DNA of 16,112 nt. It comes from Lachnospiraceae bacterium (GTDB taxonomy: Bacteria; Bacillota; Clostridia; Lachnospirales; Lachnospiraceae). Where the stretch lies: positions 1 through 16,112 of the forward strand of contig JAFSYD010000123.1 of assembly GCA_017443685.1 (NCBI GenBank). The letters run 5' to 3'. Of this stretch, positions 7,312 through 15,602 are shown one piece after another; position 1 is the stretch's first letter, and each line of letters starts with the position of its first letter. The notes under the pieces are model-generated. The model made no database searches and was not told the origin of the DNA. It saw only the letters and a list, made by a program, of their open reading frames with translations. The translations under genes and the position numbers were made by a program.

Positions 7312-8720
7312 TATTTCGATCCCTTACCGGAAAGTACTACACTGACTGTTTTTAGTAATATCTGTATATCCAGTCCCAACGACCAATTCGTGATATACGC
7401 CGTATCCAACGCGACAATTTCTTCAAAATCCGTCACATCACTGCGCCCGCTGACCTGCCACATCCCGGTCAATCCCGGCTTAATTCCAAGCCTTGCCTTA
7501 TGATGATACTCATAATTTTCGTATTCGCCTTCCGTCGGCGGTCTCGTTCCGACAAGACTCATATCTCCTTTCAGCACATTTAAGAATTGAGGAAATTCGT
7601 CGATCGAATACTTCCGCATAAATCGGCCGATCGGTATGATCCGGGGATCATTCTCCATTTTAAACATATTTCCCTGCATCTCATTTTGGCTCTTCAGTTC
7701 GTCCAATTTTGCATCCGCACCGACCACCATCGTGCGGAATTTGTAGAAGTTAAAGCGCCGCCCGCCTCGTCCGATCCGCACGGATTTATAAAATATCGGG
7801 CCCGGCGATTGTATCTTAATTATCGGACCGAAAACAACCGTAAACACTCCCGTAAACAACAGCCCGACCAAGGCTCCCGCAATATCCATTGCCCGCTTCA
7901 GAACAACCTGCCTGGAATTTGCGATCCGCATACTTGTTGTCAAAACTATGTAGTTCGCGTAATTCTCCAACCGTCGATCCGGCATCATACGGTCGGTATG
8001 CACCAGGGAAATGTGCACCGACACGCCCTGTTCCACCAATTCCTCCGCAAGAGCTTCGGAACTTTCTCTCGTATTCCCGTCAATGAACACCTCATCAACC
8101 ACGTTTGTCCGAACATACTCAAAAAACGTATCTGCCGACGCAACAACTGGAATTCCCTCAATCTCTCTGCCACGCCAATCCTCATCCACGACGGTAACAC
8201 CCGTTACAACAAAATCGGTATATTTGTTATGTACGATTTCCCGCAGGCAGCGCTCCACCGTCTTTGATTCGCAAACCACATGCATAACCGACTTGTTGAT
8301 ATCCGCGAGCATACGATGGCGGATATGACGCTTCCAAAACACACGGCCGACAAATTCAAAACAAGTTGAAAGGAACAGAAACATAAACAACAGCTGTCGC
8401 GAGTATACCGCCGATGTCTTAAGTGCATACAAGATCGCCATCAATCCGCCGAACACACTCAGCGTATGTCCCAGCGTAGCCGTCGCCTCCTGGAAAAACG
8501 TCCTGCGAAGAATCCCGGAATAACTTTCCAGAAAGAAAATGACAACGATGTCAACAAGCGCGATCAGCCAGGCCACCCTTACCCAGTTACTGTCAGAAAA
8601 CAGCCAGGCCCCATCAAAGCGCCAGCCGTGAGCTATAATAAGCGCAATCTCAAGTGCCAGAAGATCGATTATCGTAAAGTCAAGATGCTTGATCCATCCA
8701 CTTTTTTCTTCATGATACAT
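7311..8720 (-). CDS. Polyprenyl-phosphate sugar phosphotransferase (PHPT / WbaP-like initiating enzyme)
   Basis: This family transfers a sugar-1-phosphate from a nucleotide sugar to undecaprenyl phosphate, starting assembly of a surface polysaccharide repeat unit. The 469-residue protein has four predicted N-terminal membrane segments (about 13-31, 48-66, 83-101, 107-126), a soluble Rossmann-like middle region (about 145-250) and a membrane-entering helix (about 277-302). The catalytic bacterial sugar transferase domain follows, with KRAMDI (275-280), SPGPIFYKSVRIG, YKFRTM (326-331), the Asp374-Glu375 pair in YSIDEFPQFLNVLKGDMSLVG, GTRPP and PGLTGMWQVSGRSD (415-428). Length and layout match full-size WbaP/CpsE enzymes. 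The ATG is 9 nt after the Wzz-like stop, and its likely ribosome site TAGGAT includes that TAG stop. The first sugar (galactose, glucose or an acetamido sugar) cannot be read from these motifs. Confidence 0.96.
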   Translation of the reverse strand: MYHEEKSGWIKHLDFTIIDLLALEIALIIAHGWRFDGAWLFSDSNWVRVAWLIALVDIVVIFFLESYSGILRRTFFQEATATLGHTLSVFGGLMAILYALKTSAVYSRQLLFMFLFLSTCFEFVGRVFWKRHIRHRMLADINKSVMHVVCESKTVERCLREIVHNKYTDFVVTGVTVVDEDWRGREIEGIPVVASADTFFEYVRTNVVDEVFIDGNTRESSEALAEELVEQGVSVHISLVHTDRMMPDRRLENYANYIVLTTSMRIANSRQVVLKRAMDIAGALVGLLFTGVFTVVFGPIIKIQSPGPIFYKSVRIGRGGRRFNFYKFRTMVVGADAKLDELKSQNEMQGNMFKMENDPRIIPIGRFMRKYSIDEFPQFLNVLKGDMSLVGTRPPTEGEYENYEYHHKARLGIKPGLTGMWQVSGRSDVTDFEEIVALDTAYITNWSLGLDIQILLKTVSVVLSGKGSK

Positions 8721-8729
8721 TTGCGAATC

Positions 8730-10196
8730 CTATACGTCCAATGCCACAACACCCAGTATAGCGATGTCGTATTTTCGCGCATATCCGCATACGTCATCAA
8801 GCGAATGGTAAGTGGTATCGCCGATGTTCGTCAGCACAACGATCCCTGCCGTCTGCGGCACGCTTAAAATTTCATCCTTTAAGTTGCTTTCCGAAAGTTC
8901 CGCAATTTCTACACCGCTATCCGCCAAACGCTGCTTTAATTTCGAATAATACTCCGCTGCCTGCCCGCCGGAAAAACTCTTCCCGAGCGGCGCCAGATAT
9001 ACCGTGCCGATCTCTCCACGTTCACGCAAGCCCACAATCTGTGTCGCTGCCTCTTTGACGCTCGTCTCTGCATCAGCATTGCTTTTTCTGTAACGAAGCT
9101 TATAGACATTTTTATCGTTGACAAATCCCTGCATCCCGCCGGCAAATGACCGCTGATGCAGCTCGTCGATCTGGTACAGTCTGTATACATCCTTCATTTC
9201 CGTCGTCGTCTGCAGTGTCGGCCGGAAGATTGCATACATCAGTACGCAGCCACCATAGAGAAACGCCCCGACAAAGAGACCAATCACCAGATATTTCAGT
9301 GAAATCCCCGGCTTCTCCGACACCCCTTCTTCCGGTTCCTTGAAAACAGTTTCCTTCTCCTCTTCTTCCTCCTCCGTTTTCGTCAGCTTTTTATAAAGCA
9401 TCTTCTGCGGCTCACTGAATTCCGCGACCGATGCATCAATCGCTGTCTCCATTCCCCTGATGCGCGCGTCAAAATCCATCCGCGCCGTCGTTGTATCGGT
9501 ATTCACAACATCCTGCACGCTTTCGTATGTCTTTAACACGGTAAAAGGACGGCTTGCAGAAATATCCTTATATGCGGTCTGTAATACATATGCATCGATC
9601 GTCTTAGCGATCTTATCCGCATCCATATCGGTAAGCAATGACATTTTCACAGAAAACACCAGGCTCTTGGATTCGATTCCGGGAGCCCCAAACGATACAA
9701 GCTCGCGCACATACTTAAGCTCTCCATCATAATCAATCGCTTTGGCGATCTCTTCCATAAACGGATCAGAGCCAAGCAGCGAGCCATACATTGACGTGAT
9801 CGAATATGCTGTCTCATCCGCCGAATCCACACGGTAATACAGCATCAACGTCCGCATATCATACGGATTGGCCTGTAAGATTAACGATTCGCTCAGATAC
9901 TTGCGCAGCGACTCAACCTGCGTTTTGGAATTGTAAGCCGATATCACATCTTCATATTCCGTTTGGGTCAATTCCTCCAACAGATCTTCTTCATCCGTTT
10001 CTACCAGCGTATCCTCCTGCTTCTCTTCCTTGATCGCCGCCTGATACCCACGCACATCCCTCACGTATTTAAACGCGACCACAAGCACTGCGCAAAGCAC
10101 CATCACACAAATGATCGGCTTCCACTGCATCAAAAGCCGCCACATCAGATCGATCAGATCGATCTCCCGTTCTTCCCTGCTGTCAAACTGCTGCAT
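8730..10196 (-). CDS. Wzz/CpsC-like polysaccharide co-polymerase with a P-loop-less BY-kinase-like tail
   Basis: Proteins of this type set glycan chain length and couple polymer export to a tyrosine kinase. With the start at 10196 it has 488 residues: a Wzz N-terminal segment (EIDLIDLMWRLLMQW), TM1 (about 26-44), a large extracytoplasmic region with two acidic stretches (about 55-76 and 273-292), TM2 (about 300-323) and a cytoplasmic tail. The last 108 residues have the strand pattern of the CpsD/Wzc kinase fold: IGTVYLAPLG, a helix ending LADSGVEIAEL, TAGIVVLTNIGDTT and a final IAILGVVALD like the usual vlGvVlN. The phosphate loop is LGKSFSGGQ (404-412), which does not match GxxGxGKS/T, and no Tyr-rich tail is present. 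The gene is 37 nt after the HD-GYP gene and feeds directly into the initiating transferase. The Wzz call is firm; the kinase-like reading of the tail is inference. Confidence 0.85.
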   Translation of the reverse strand: MQQFDSREEREIDLIDLMWRLLMQWKPIICVMVLCAVLVVAFKYVRDVRGYQAAIKEEKQEDTLVETDEEDLLEELTQTEYEDVISAYNSKTQVESLRKYLSESLILQANPYDMRTLMLYYRVDSADETAYSITSMYGSLLGSDPFMEEIAKAIDYDGELKYVRELVSFGAPGIESKSLVFSVKMSLLTDMDADKIAKTIDAYVLQTAYKDISASRPFTVLKTYESVQDVVNTDTTTARMDFDARIRGMETAIDASVAEFSEPQKMLYKKLTKTEEEEEEKETVFKEPEEGVSEKPGISLKYLVIGLFVGAFLYGGCVLMYAIFRPTLQTTTEMKDVYRLYQIDELHQRSFAGGMQGFVNDKNVYKLRYRKSNADAETSVKEAATQIVGLRERGEIGTVYLAPLGKSFSGGQAAEYYSKLKQRLADSGVEIAELSESNLKDEILSVPQTAGIVVLTNIGDTTYHSLDDVCGYARKYDIAILGVVALDV

Positions 10197-10204
10197 CTTA
10201 TCTT

Positions 10205-10209
10205 CTCCT
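10205..10209 (-). promoter_or_regulatory. Shine-Dalgarno AGGAG that decides the start of the Wzz-like gene
   Basis: AGGAG lies 8 nt before the ATG at 10194-10196, a near-ideal position. Paired ATG codons further upstream (10239-10244) would add 16 residues and overlap the HD-GYP gene, but they have only AGAGG directly against them. The downstream start is therefore preferred, and the protein then begins MQQFDSREEREIDLIDL. Confidence 0.75.
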
Positions 10210-10233
10210 ACCTGCTGATATCCCGCCACATTC

Positions 10234-11523
10234 TTACTCATCATCCTCTGCCTGCTCTTCTTCGAGCGACCGGTAATATCTCTGTCCCTCTTCTTTTGAC
10301 ATTGCCGCCCGCGCCTCGTCGATCTCCTCGTAATGGTCGTGCAGCATCGTCACAAGCTCGTTGCTGATCGCGCCGAACTCGACATTCTCGCGCATCACCT
10401 TCATCGCCGTCTCACGATCCATCCCTTTACGGTACGGACGATCCTCGGTGATCGCCGAAAAAATATCCGCGACCGCCATGATCCGCGCTCCGAGGTCAAG
10501 GTCATCCGCCGACAGATGTCTGGGGTACCCTCTGCCGTTGAGCTTCTCATGGTGGTTGCCCGCCCATTCCGTGATCGCCTCGAACCCCTCGATATCGCTT
10601 AAGATCATCCGCGTGTAATACGGATGCTCTTTTATGATGTTGAATTCCTCGTCCGTAAGCCGTCCGGGTTTTTCCAATATTCCCTTCGGAACGACCAGCT
10701 TGCCGATGTCATGCAGGTTCCCCGCGATCTCCATCATCTGGCATTCCCGCTTGGACATCCCCGAAAGCTCCGCCAGCTTCCGCGCCGATGCGGCCACGCC
10801 GGCCGAATGCATCTTGGTAAACGGACTTCTGTAGTCGATGATACGGCTCATCAGCTTCGTAAGCGGCAGGGCGCGGTCCAGTGAAATGTACCTCTCATTC
10901 ACCCCGTCCAGAAATATCGGAACCGTCGGATCATACAGTACGTCGAGCCATACCTGCTCCAGCTCACTCACCCGAAGGAACGCGTCCACGGTCTCCGGGT
11001 AGAATTCCTTGCCCTTTTCATCTTCCACAACCTTGCGGATAAAAGGCGCCTGGTTCAAAACCGGCACATTCTCCCTGAGCATCAGGGAAACCTTATCCGC
11101 CAGATGTACCACGGACGCGCAGCGCAAGGTCGCGTACTGCTCCTCGTCATCCGCAAGCAAGATCTGATGCTCCTCGCAGTTCATCTGGCAGTACGCGATA
11201 ATGTCGCCGACCTCGTCAAAGCCGTCGAGTCCGTAAAGGAAGATCGCGCCTGCCATGGACACGATCTTCGACTCCCGCTCCACCTCGGCCAATGACATCT
11301 GCTTTTCCCGCATCACCGTCCCGACGTCATAAAGAAGGGACGCGTATAAGGTATGACGGATCTCGGTACCGGACATTCCCATTTCCTTCGCGATCAGACT
11401 GGCAAGGTACGCCGTCTGCTCGTGATGATGCGAAACGGAGGAGTTGATCAGGTTCATCGCCTTCGCCAGCGCCTCCAACAGTGACCGCACCGTCGTAAAG
11501 TTCTGCATATCGTTATATCTCAT
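10234..11523 (-). CDS. Tandem HD protein: degenerate HD domain followed by an intact HD-GYP phosphodiesterase domain
   Basis: HD-GYP domains hydrolyse cyclic dinucleotides, usually c-di-GMP. The C-terminal domain (about 232-400) has the full set of signature residues: His239, HDIGK (271-275), His300, HHEKLNGRGYP (324-334) and AD at 352-353, so it should be active. The N-terminal domain (about 12-150) keeps the same helical layout, with HHHEQTAYLASLIAKEMGM (32-50) and VVHLADKVSL (138-147). Its HD position reads LLYDVG (Tyr65-Asp66), so it has probably lost metal binding and serves as a regulatory or dimerisation half. There are no membrane segments or receiver domain. An acidic tail (EEEQAEDDE) ends the protein. 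The ATG overlaps the upstream regulator's TGA by 4 nt and has AAGG 7 nt before it. The overlap suggests that the regulator and this protein act together. Substrate identity is a family inference. Confidence 0.9.
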   Translation of the reverse strand: MRYNDMQNFTTVRSLLEALAKAMNLINSSVSHHHEQTAYLASLIAKEMGMSGTEIRHTLYASLLYDVGTVMREKQMSLAEVERESKIVSMAGAIFLYGLDGFDEVGDIIAYCQMNCEEHQILLADDEEQYATLRCASVVHLADKVSLMLRENVPVLNQAPFIRKVVEDEKGKEFYPETVDAFLRVSELEQVWLDVLYDPTVPIFLDGVNERYISLDRALPLTKLMSRIIDYRSPFTKMHSAGVAASARKLAELSGMSKRECQMMEIAGNLHDIGKLVVPKGILEKPGRLTDEEFNIIKEHPYYTRMILSDIEGFEAITEWAGNHHEKLNGRGYPRHLSADDLDLGARIMAVADIFSAITEDRPYRKGMDRETAMKVMRENVEFGAISNELVTMLHDHYEEIDEARAAMSKEEGQRYYRSLEEEQAEDDE

Positions 11524-12293
11524 TTGATTACCTTCGCTATTGCCTCAAGAATCTTAGCCTTCACCGGCGGCTTCAGCATATACCCTGCCGGCTTTAACGA
11601 GATCACCGCCTCAATGTGTTCCCGGTCGGACACACCGGTTAAAAAGATGACCGGAATGTTCGCGATATCACTCTCCGCCCGGATCATCTCCAGCGTCTGC
11701 TTGCCGTCTACAATCGGCATTTCATAATCCAAAAGGATCAGGTCGGGGCGCTTCTTTCCGATCATGGTAAGCGCTTTCATCCCCGAGGTCGCAACCGTCA
11801 CCTCATACGTATCATCCAGCATGGACTTAATGTTGCGAAGCGTACCCGCGTTATCATCCACGATCAGAACACTCTTCTTCGCTGTAGGCGCCGCGGGGGC
11901 TGCTGTCTTATCCCCGGCGTCCGGATTCCCGAGATCCACGTTCAGCCGTCTGGCGATCGCGTTGATGACGCGGCTGTTCTCGATCGGTCGGATCAGATTT
12001 TCAAACTGGTCGTCACTGTAATACCGCAGAAAATGCTTCTGCTCGCTTTCCGTTCCGATCGTAAGCACCGGCAGATCCGGATAATTCGTGCTGATCCGGT
12101 TAAAGATCACGGGATCGATATCCGTCACGCCGATCAGGGATATCAGAACCAGATCCGGCCCCACCACATCCAGCATCCCGAATACCATATCCGCCATCGG
12201 CGATGAAAACTGCACCTGGTAATACTGGCTTAGCGCCGTATTCAGGTTCTTCGCCGTCTCATTCATTTTTGAAACAAAGAGAATTTTCCTCAT
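11520..12293 (-). CDS. Stand-alone response regulator: N-terminal pseudo-receiver plus intact receiver domain
   Basis: There are 257 residues and no DNA-binding or enzymatic output domain. Residues 139-257 are a canonical receiver: VLIVDDN with Asp146-Asp147, phospho-acceptor Asp189 in LILLDYEMP, Thr219 in IFLTG and Lys241-Pro242. Residues 1-118 have the same alternating strand/helix pattern (MRKILFVSK, PDLVLISLIG, LPVLTIGT, LIRPIENSRVI). The expected acidic cluster and the phospho-acceptor Asp are missing, with Ile/Ser at the acceptor site. An Ala/Pro-rich linker (about 122-138) joins the halves. The gene overlaps the kinase gene upstream and the HD-GYP gene downstream by 4 nt each. It is therefore the natural final acceptor for the kinase's HPt domain and a likely regulator of the HD-GYP protein by contact. 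GGGAG is 12 nt before the ATG, rather far, so initiation probably depends on coupling. Confidence 0.92.
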   Translation of the reverse strand: MRKILFVSKMNETAKNLNTALSQYYQVQFSSPMADMVFGMLDVVGPDLVLISLIGVTDIDPVIFNRISTNYPDLPVLTIGTESEQKHFLRYYSDDQFENLIRPIENSRVINAIARRLNVDLGNPDAGDKTAAPAAPTAKKSVLIVDDNAGTLRNIKSMLDDTYEVTVATSGMKALTMIGKKRPDLILLDYEMPIVDGKQTLEMIRAESDIANIPVIFLTGVSDREHIEAVISLKPAGYMLKPPVKAKILEAIAKVIK

Positions 12294-15200
12294 GATGTAA
12301 AGTCGCTCCCATTTATAATACTATCTGCCAGCTCCGTGACAAGATCACTGTCCAAATCCGCAACCGCCCCGCTCATCTGCGCCATGATCTCACTGACCGC
12401 CGGGGGATATTTAAAGCCCTTCAGCTGCTCCATCAAAGCATCCGACTGATCGATGTCCATATCCTCCATCGCCATTTTAAGCATCTCAAGCCGCGCAAGT
12501 GTCTGTCCGTAATCCGCTTCGGGCAGGTTGCTTTCCGCCTCTGCCGGGTCTTCGATCCCAAATACGCCGACAAGCTTCTGCCGGTATGACATCCATTCCT
12601 TCATAAAGATCGAATGCATGGCCTGTATCGTATCCATATCGTGGTCACGCGCCGCAAACTCGAGCATCTTCGCCATGCCCGCCAGCGGAACGATCCCGAT
12701 GATCGCTGCTGAGCTCTTCATCCCGTGTACCTGGATGCGGTACTCGTCAAACGCCGCTTCCTCCGGAAGCTGTTCATAGAACTGCTGCAGCTTGTTCCCG
12801 TGGACCGGGATCAGCTCAAAGAACTGCCGCACGCCGTCGGCAAGAATATCTTCTCCGGTCAGATGCAGCCACGCAAACGGCCAGTCTAAACCTTCCACGG
12901 TCGGGAAATCATCCGGCATATCGCTGCCGGTGTCGGCTGTCAGACCCGTGCCCTCCGGTGCCGGCTGAAGCAATTGTGCCGGCAGCTTCTCACGCAACAC
13001 CGCTTCAATCTGGCTTGCCACGACGGGCTTTGATAAGAATCCGTCAAACCCGGCTTCGAGGTACATTTCCTTCGCCCCCGCGACTGCATTTGCCGTCAAT
13101 ACGTAGATCGGCGTATCCGCATTCGGGCTGTCCGTCATTTTACGGATCTCCTGCATCGCGGCAATGCCGTCCATATCCGGCATCATGTGATCCATGAAGA
13201 TCAGGTCATAAGCGTTGACCTTCGCATGCTCGACCGCGTTCGGGCCGCAATCCGCCTCATCAATCTGAATCTGCGTCGCCTTCAGCAGGTTCATAAATAC
13301 CTTGCGGTTCATCGCATTGTCGTCAACGACCATGATATGCGCGTCCGGAGCGATGAACGCCTGCTCGTAATCCACATACTCCTCGGCGCTCTGCGCGTGG
13401 TGGGTCTTGATGTCGCCGACCGGTGTCGCGTCCACAACGGGCTGCCGGATCGTAAACCAGAACGTCGAACCCTGTCCATAGACGCTCTTCACCTCAAGGC
13501 GGCTGCCCATCAGCGAAAGCATTTCCATCGTGATGTTCATGCCCAGGCCGGTGCCCTCGATATTGCGGTTGCGGCTTTCCTCGATCCGCTCATATTCCTT
13601 GAACAGCTTCGGAATGTCCTCCTCCTTGATACCGATCCCGGTGTCCTCCACCTCTACGGTCAGCAGGAAGTCCTCGCCATCCATTTGTCCGTTCACACGC
13701 AACGTAACCGATCCCTCCGGCGTGTACTTGACCGCATTGGTCAGGATATTCGTTACACACTGGCGGATCCGGACATCATCCCCGAACATCTTGCTGGGTA
13801 TATTTTCGTCTATCTCCATAATAAAGTCAAGACTCTTTGCCTCGGCCCGCGCCAGGATCATATTCTTTAAGTTCACGATCAGTTCGGCAAAATCATATTC
13901 GACGGGGACGATCTCCATTTTGCCCGATTCGATCTTGGAAAAGTCAAGGATCTCATTGATCAGGGAAAGCAGGGTATGCCCTGCGCTTCGGATATCAAAC
14001 GCATATTCACGGATCGACTTATCCTTCGTCTCGCGCAGGATCATTTCATCCATGCCTAAGACTGCGTTGATCGGTGTGCGGATCTCATGCGACATATTGG
14101 CAAGGAAACGGCTCTTTGCTTCGTTTGCCAGAATCGCCTCTTCCTTTGCCTCTTCCGCAAGCTGATGCTCGACAACAAGATTGTCGTTGATCTCCTGCAG
14201 TTCCCTCTCGCGCTGCTCAACCGTACGCCGGTATTCGGCAAACATAATCTGTACGTGCTGCGCCACCATGAATGCAAAGTATCCGGTGATCGCGATCATT
14301 TTCACCGTATCAAGAACTGCAAATCCCGCAATCTTGTTGCGCGTCGGATTCGCAAGAATAGACACCGCAAGGCACACCAGTGCCGCCTCATCCATAAAGA
14401 TCTGCCGGGTCTTCGGCATCCGCCGCTTCCAGACCACTAGCATGATCATCAATATGGCGATAACCGTGATACGCCACAGCACGTTGAAATTGTAGATCAA
14501 TGAATGATGGCGGGACATTCCCCAGCTGAAATAAGTCACAACCTCAACGACCGCCACCGCCGAAGCCGAATAAAACATCACGCGGATTCCCGTCGGAAAA
14601 TGAATCTTAAAACCGCGGAAGAAGAAGCCCGTCAAAATGACCGGCATCAGGATGTAGCTGACCTCCTCGAGCACCTGGAAGAAATGACGGTTGCCGAAGA
14701 AAACATAGAACACTTCCGTCCGGATGAATCCGTAAAAGATCGAGTCCAATGCAAACAGCGAAATGATAACCAGCCCGCGCCGCCGCTTGTGCTGGATCGT
14801 GCGCAAAATGTCAAGTGATAATAAAATAACTGCGGAAATGATAATAAAGACCGCGCAAAGCAGCGGGAAGATCGCCGCCTGTACCGCGCGGATGACCGCA
14901 ACATCACGCTTAGCGACGGAAGCCTCATAAATCGTAATTCCGCCGCTTTTAATGACGTTGGAAAGCTCTATCCTAAGTTCGGAGCCGTCCCTGACCTGAG
15001 CAGGCAGGTCAACCAGGATGGACTCGGCTTCCTGCATATCGTCCCCCATCTCGCGCGGAAGCTCGCTTGCTCCCTGCTGAGAGGGTGTCATCGGATCAAC
15101 TGCAGGTCCCTCCGGCTTGGGCGGCGCCATCGGATCAGCTGAAGACCCCTCTGGCTTGGGCGGTGCCATCGGATCAGCTGCAGGCTCACTTATCCCCGAG

Positions 15201-15595
15201 GCATCCGGCCCCGCGTCCTGCGTCTGTCCGTCAAAGCGGACTTCATCGTCCATGCCCGATGCGCCTGCCGCGATATACAGCGGCATATCGTCAAGGAAAA
15301 CTCTCACCTGCGCATTTACCGCTTCGAAATCAAGCGCCAGCCCTTCATAATCGGAAGACGCTTTCCTCGTTAAGATTACTTTGTCTGCCTTCGTCCTGTG
15401 GATGCGGTGAGGAAGCGAGATCTCTTCCGTCGTGCCATCTGCATAGGTAACCGTCCACCCGTCCGACAGATCGTAATTGTTCCCGATGGCCTGTTCCGCT
15501 TCCGCAACATCAAAATTCATTGCGCCGATCCGTATCGTCGTCGCTCCCAGAATCAGAACCAATATGAAGATGATCGCTAATTCAAAACGCTTCAT
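12290..15595 (-). CDS. Hybrid sensor histidine kinase with REC and HPt domains (7-TM, BarA-like phosphorelay)
   Basis: The domain order is: signal anchor (about 5-23), extracytoplasmic beta-rich sensor (about 28-230) resembling 7TMR-DISM-type sensors, seven membrane segments (about 236-447), coiled coil (452-498), HisKA with phospho-His503 in NMSHEIRTP, and HATPase with NILTNAVKYT, DTGIGI (651-656) and GTGLGMNI (681-688). Then come a receiver with Asp758-Asp759, acceptor Asp802, Thr834 and Lys856, an HPt domain with His957 in QVHGMKSSAAIIG, and about 90 further helical residues of unknown role. All relay residues are present, so phosphate can pass His503 to Asp802 to His957 and on to a separate regulator, most simply the one encoded next. 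The sensor contains a Pro-rich repeated insert at 138-175. The ATG at 15593-15595 has only a weak ribosome site (GGAT) and follows a leader hairpin. It is the first gene after the tuf terminator and carries the operon promoter. The ligand is unknown. Confidence 0.96.
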   Translation of the reverse strand: MKRFELAIIFILVLILGATTIRIGAMNFDVAEAEQAIGNNYDLSDGWTVTYADGTTEEISLPHRIHRTKADKVILTRKASSDYEGLALDFEAVNAQVRVFLDDMPLYIAAGASGMDDEVRFDGQTQDAGPDASGISEPAADPMAPPKPEGSSADPMAPPKPEGPAVDPMTPSQQGASELPREMGDDMQEAESILVDLPAQVRDGSELRIELSNVIKSGGITIYEASVAKRDVAVIRAVQAAIFPLLCAVFIIISAVILLSLDILRTIQHKRRRGLVIISLFALDSIFYGFIRTEVFYVFFGNRHFFQVLEEVSYILMPVILTGFFFRGFKIHFPTGIRVMFYSASAVAVVEVVTYFSWGMSRHHSLIYNFNVLWRITVIAILMIMLVVWKRRMPKTRQIFMDEAALVCLAVSILANPTRNKIAGFAVLDTVKMIAITGYFAFMVAQHVQIMFAEYRRTVEQRERELQEINDNLVVEHQLAEEAKEEAILANEAKSRFLANMSHEIRTPINAVLGMDEMILRETKDKSIREYAFDIRSAGHTLLSLINEILDFSKIESGKMEIVPVEYDFAELIVNLKNMILARAEAKSLDFIMEIDENIPSKMFGDDVRIRQCVTNILTNAVKYTPEGSVTLRVNGQMDGEDFLLTVEVEDTGIGIKEEDIPKLFKEYERIEESRNRNIEGTGLGMNITMEMLSLMGSRLEVKSVYGQGSTFWFTIRQPVVDATPVGDIKTHHAQSAEEYVDYEQAFIAPDAHIMVVDDNAMNRKVFMNLLKATQIQIDEADCGPNAVEHAKVNAYDLIFMDHMMPDMDGIAAMQEIRKMTDSPNADTPIYVLTANAVAGAKEMYLEAGFDGFLSKPVVASQIEAVLREKLPAQLLQPAPEGTGLTADTGSDMPDDFPTVEGLDWPFAWLHLTGEDILADGVRQFFELIPVHGNKLQQFYEQLPEEAAFDEYRIQVHGMKSSAAIIGIVPLAGMAKMLEFAARDHDMDTIQAMHSIFMKEWMSYRQKLVGVFGIEDPAEAESNLPEADYGQTLARLEMLKMAMEDMDIDQSDALMEQLKGFKYPPAVSEIMAQMSGAVADLDSDLVTELADSIINGSDFTS
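15090..15184. repeat. 39-bp in-frame tandem repeat (about 2.4 copies) inside the kinase sensor domain
   Basis: Units starting ATCGGATCA at 15090, 15129 and 15168 are spaced exactly 39 bp apart and differ at only a few positions. The third is partial, and a more diverged copy may lie at the low-coordinate side. Each unit encodes 13 residues of the type ADPMAPPKPEG plus two, seen twice (140-150 and 153-163) and then as VDPMTPSQQG (166-175). The period is a multiple of three, so copy-number change would keep the frame. Confidence 0.9.
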
Positions 15596-15602
15596 TGCCT
15601 GT

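Noticed and set aside
10197..10244. Paired ATG codons at 10239-10244 as the Wzz-like start
   Set aside because: There is no properly spaced ribosome site, whereas AGGAG sits 8 nt before the ATG at 10196.
13187..13870. Long plus-strand open frame of 227 codons opposite the hybrid kinase
   Set aside because: It is antisense to the conserved receiver and ATPase domains, with low-information composition. It is a codon-bias shadow, like the other plus-strand frames in the window.
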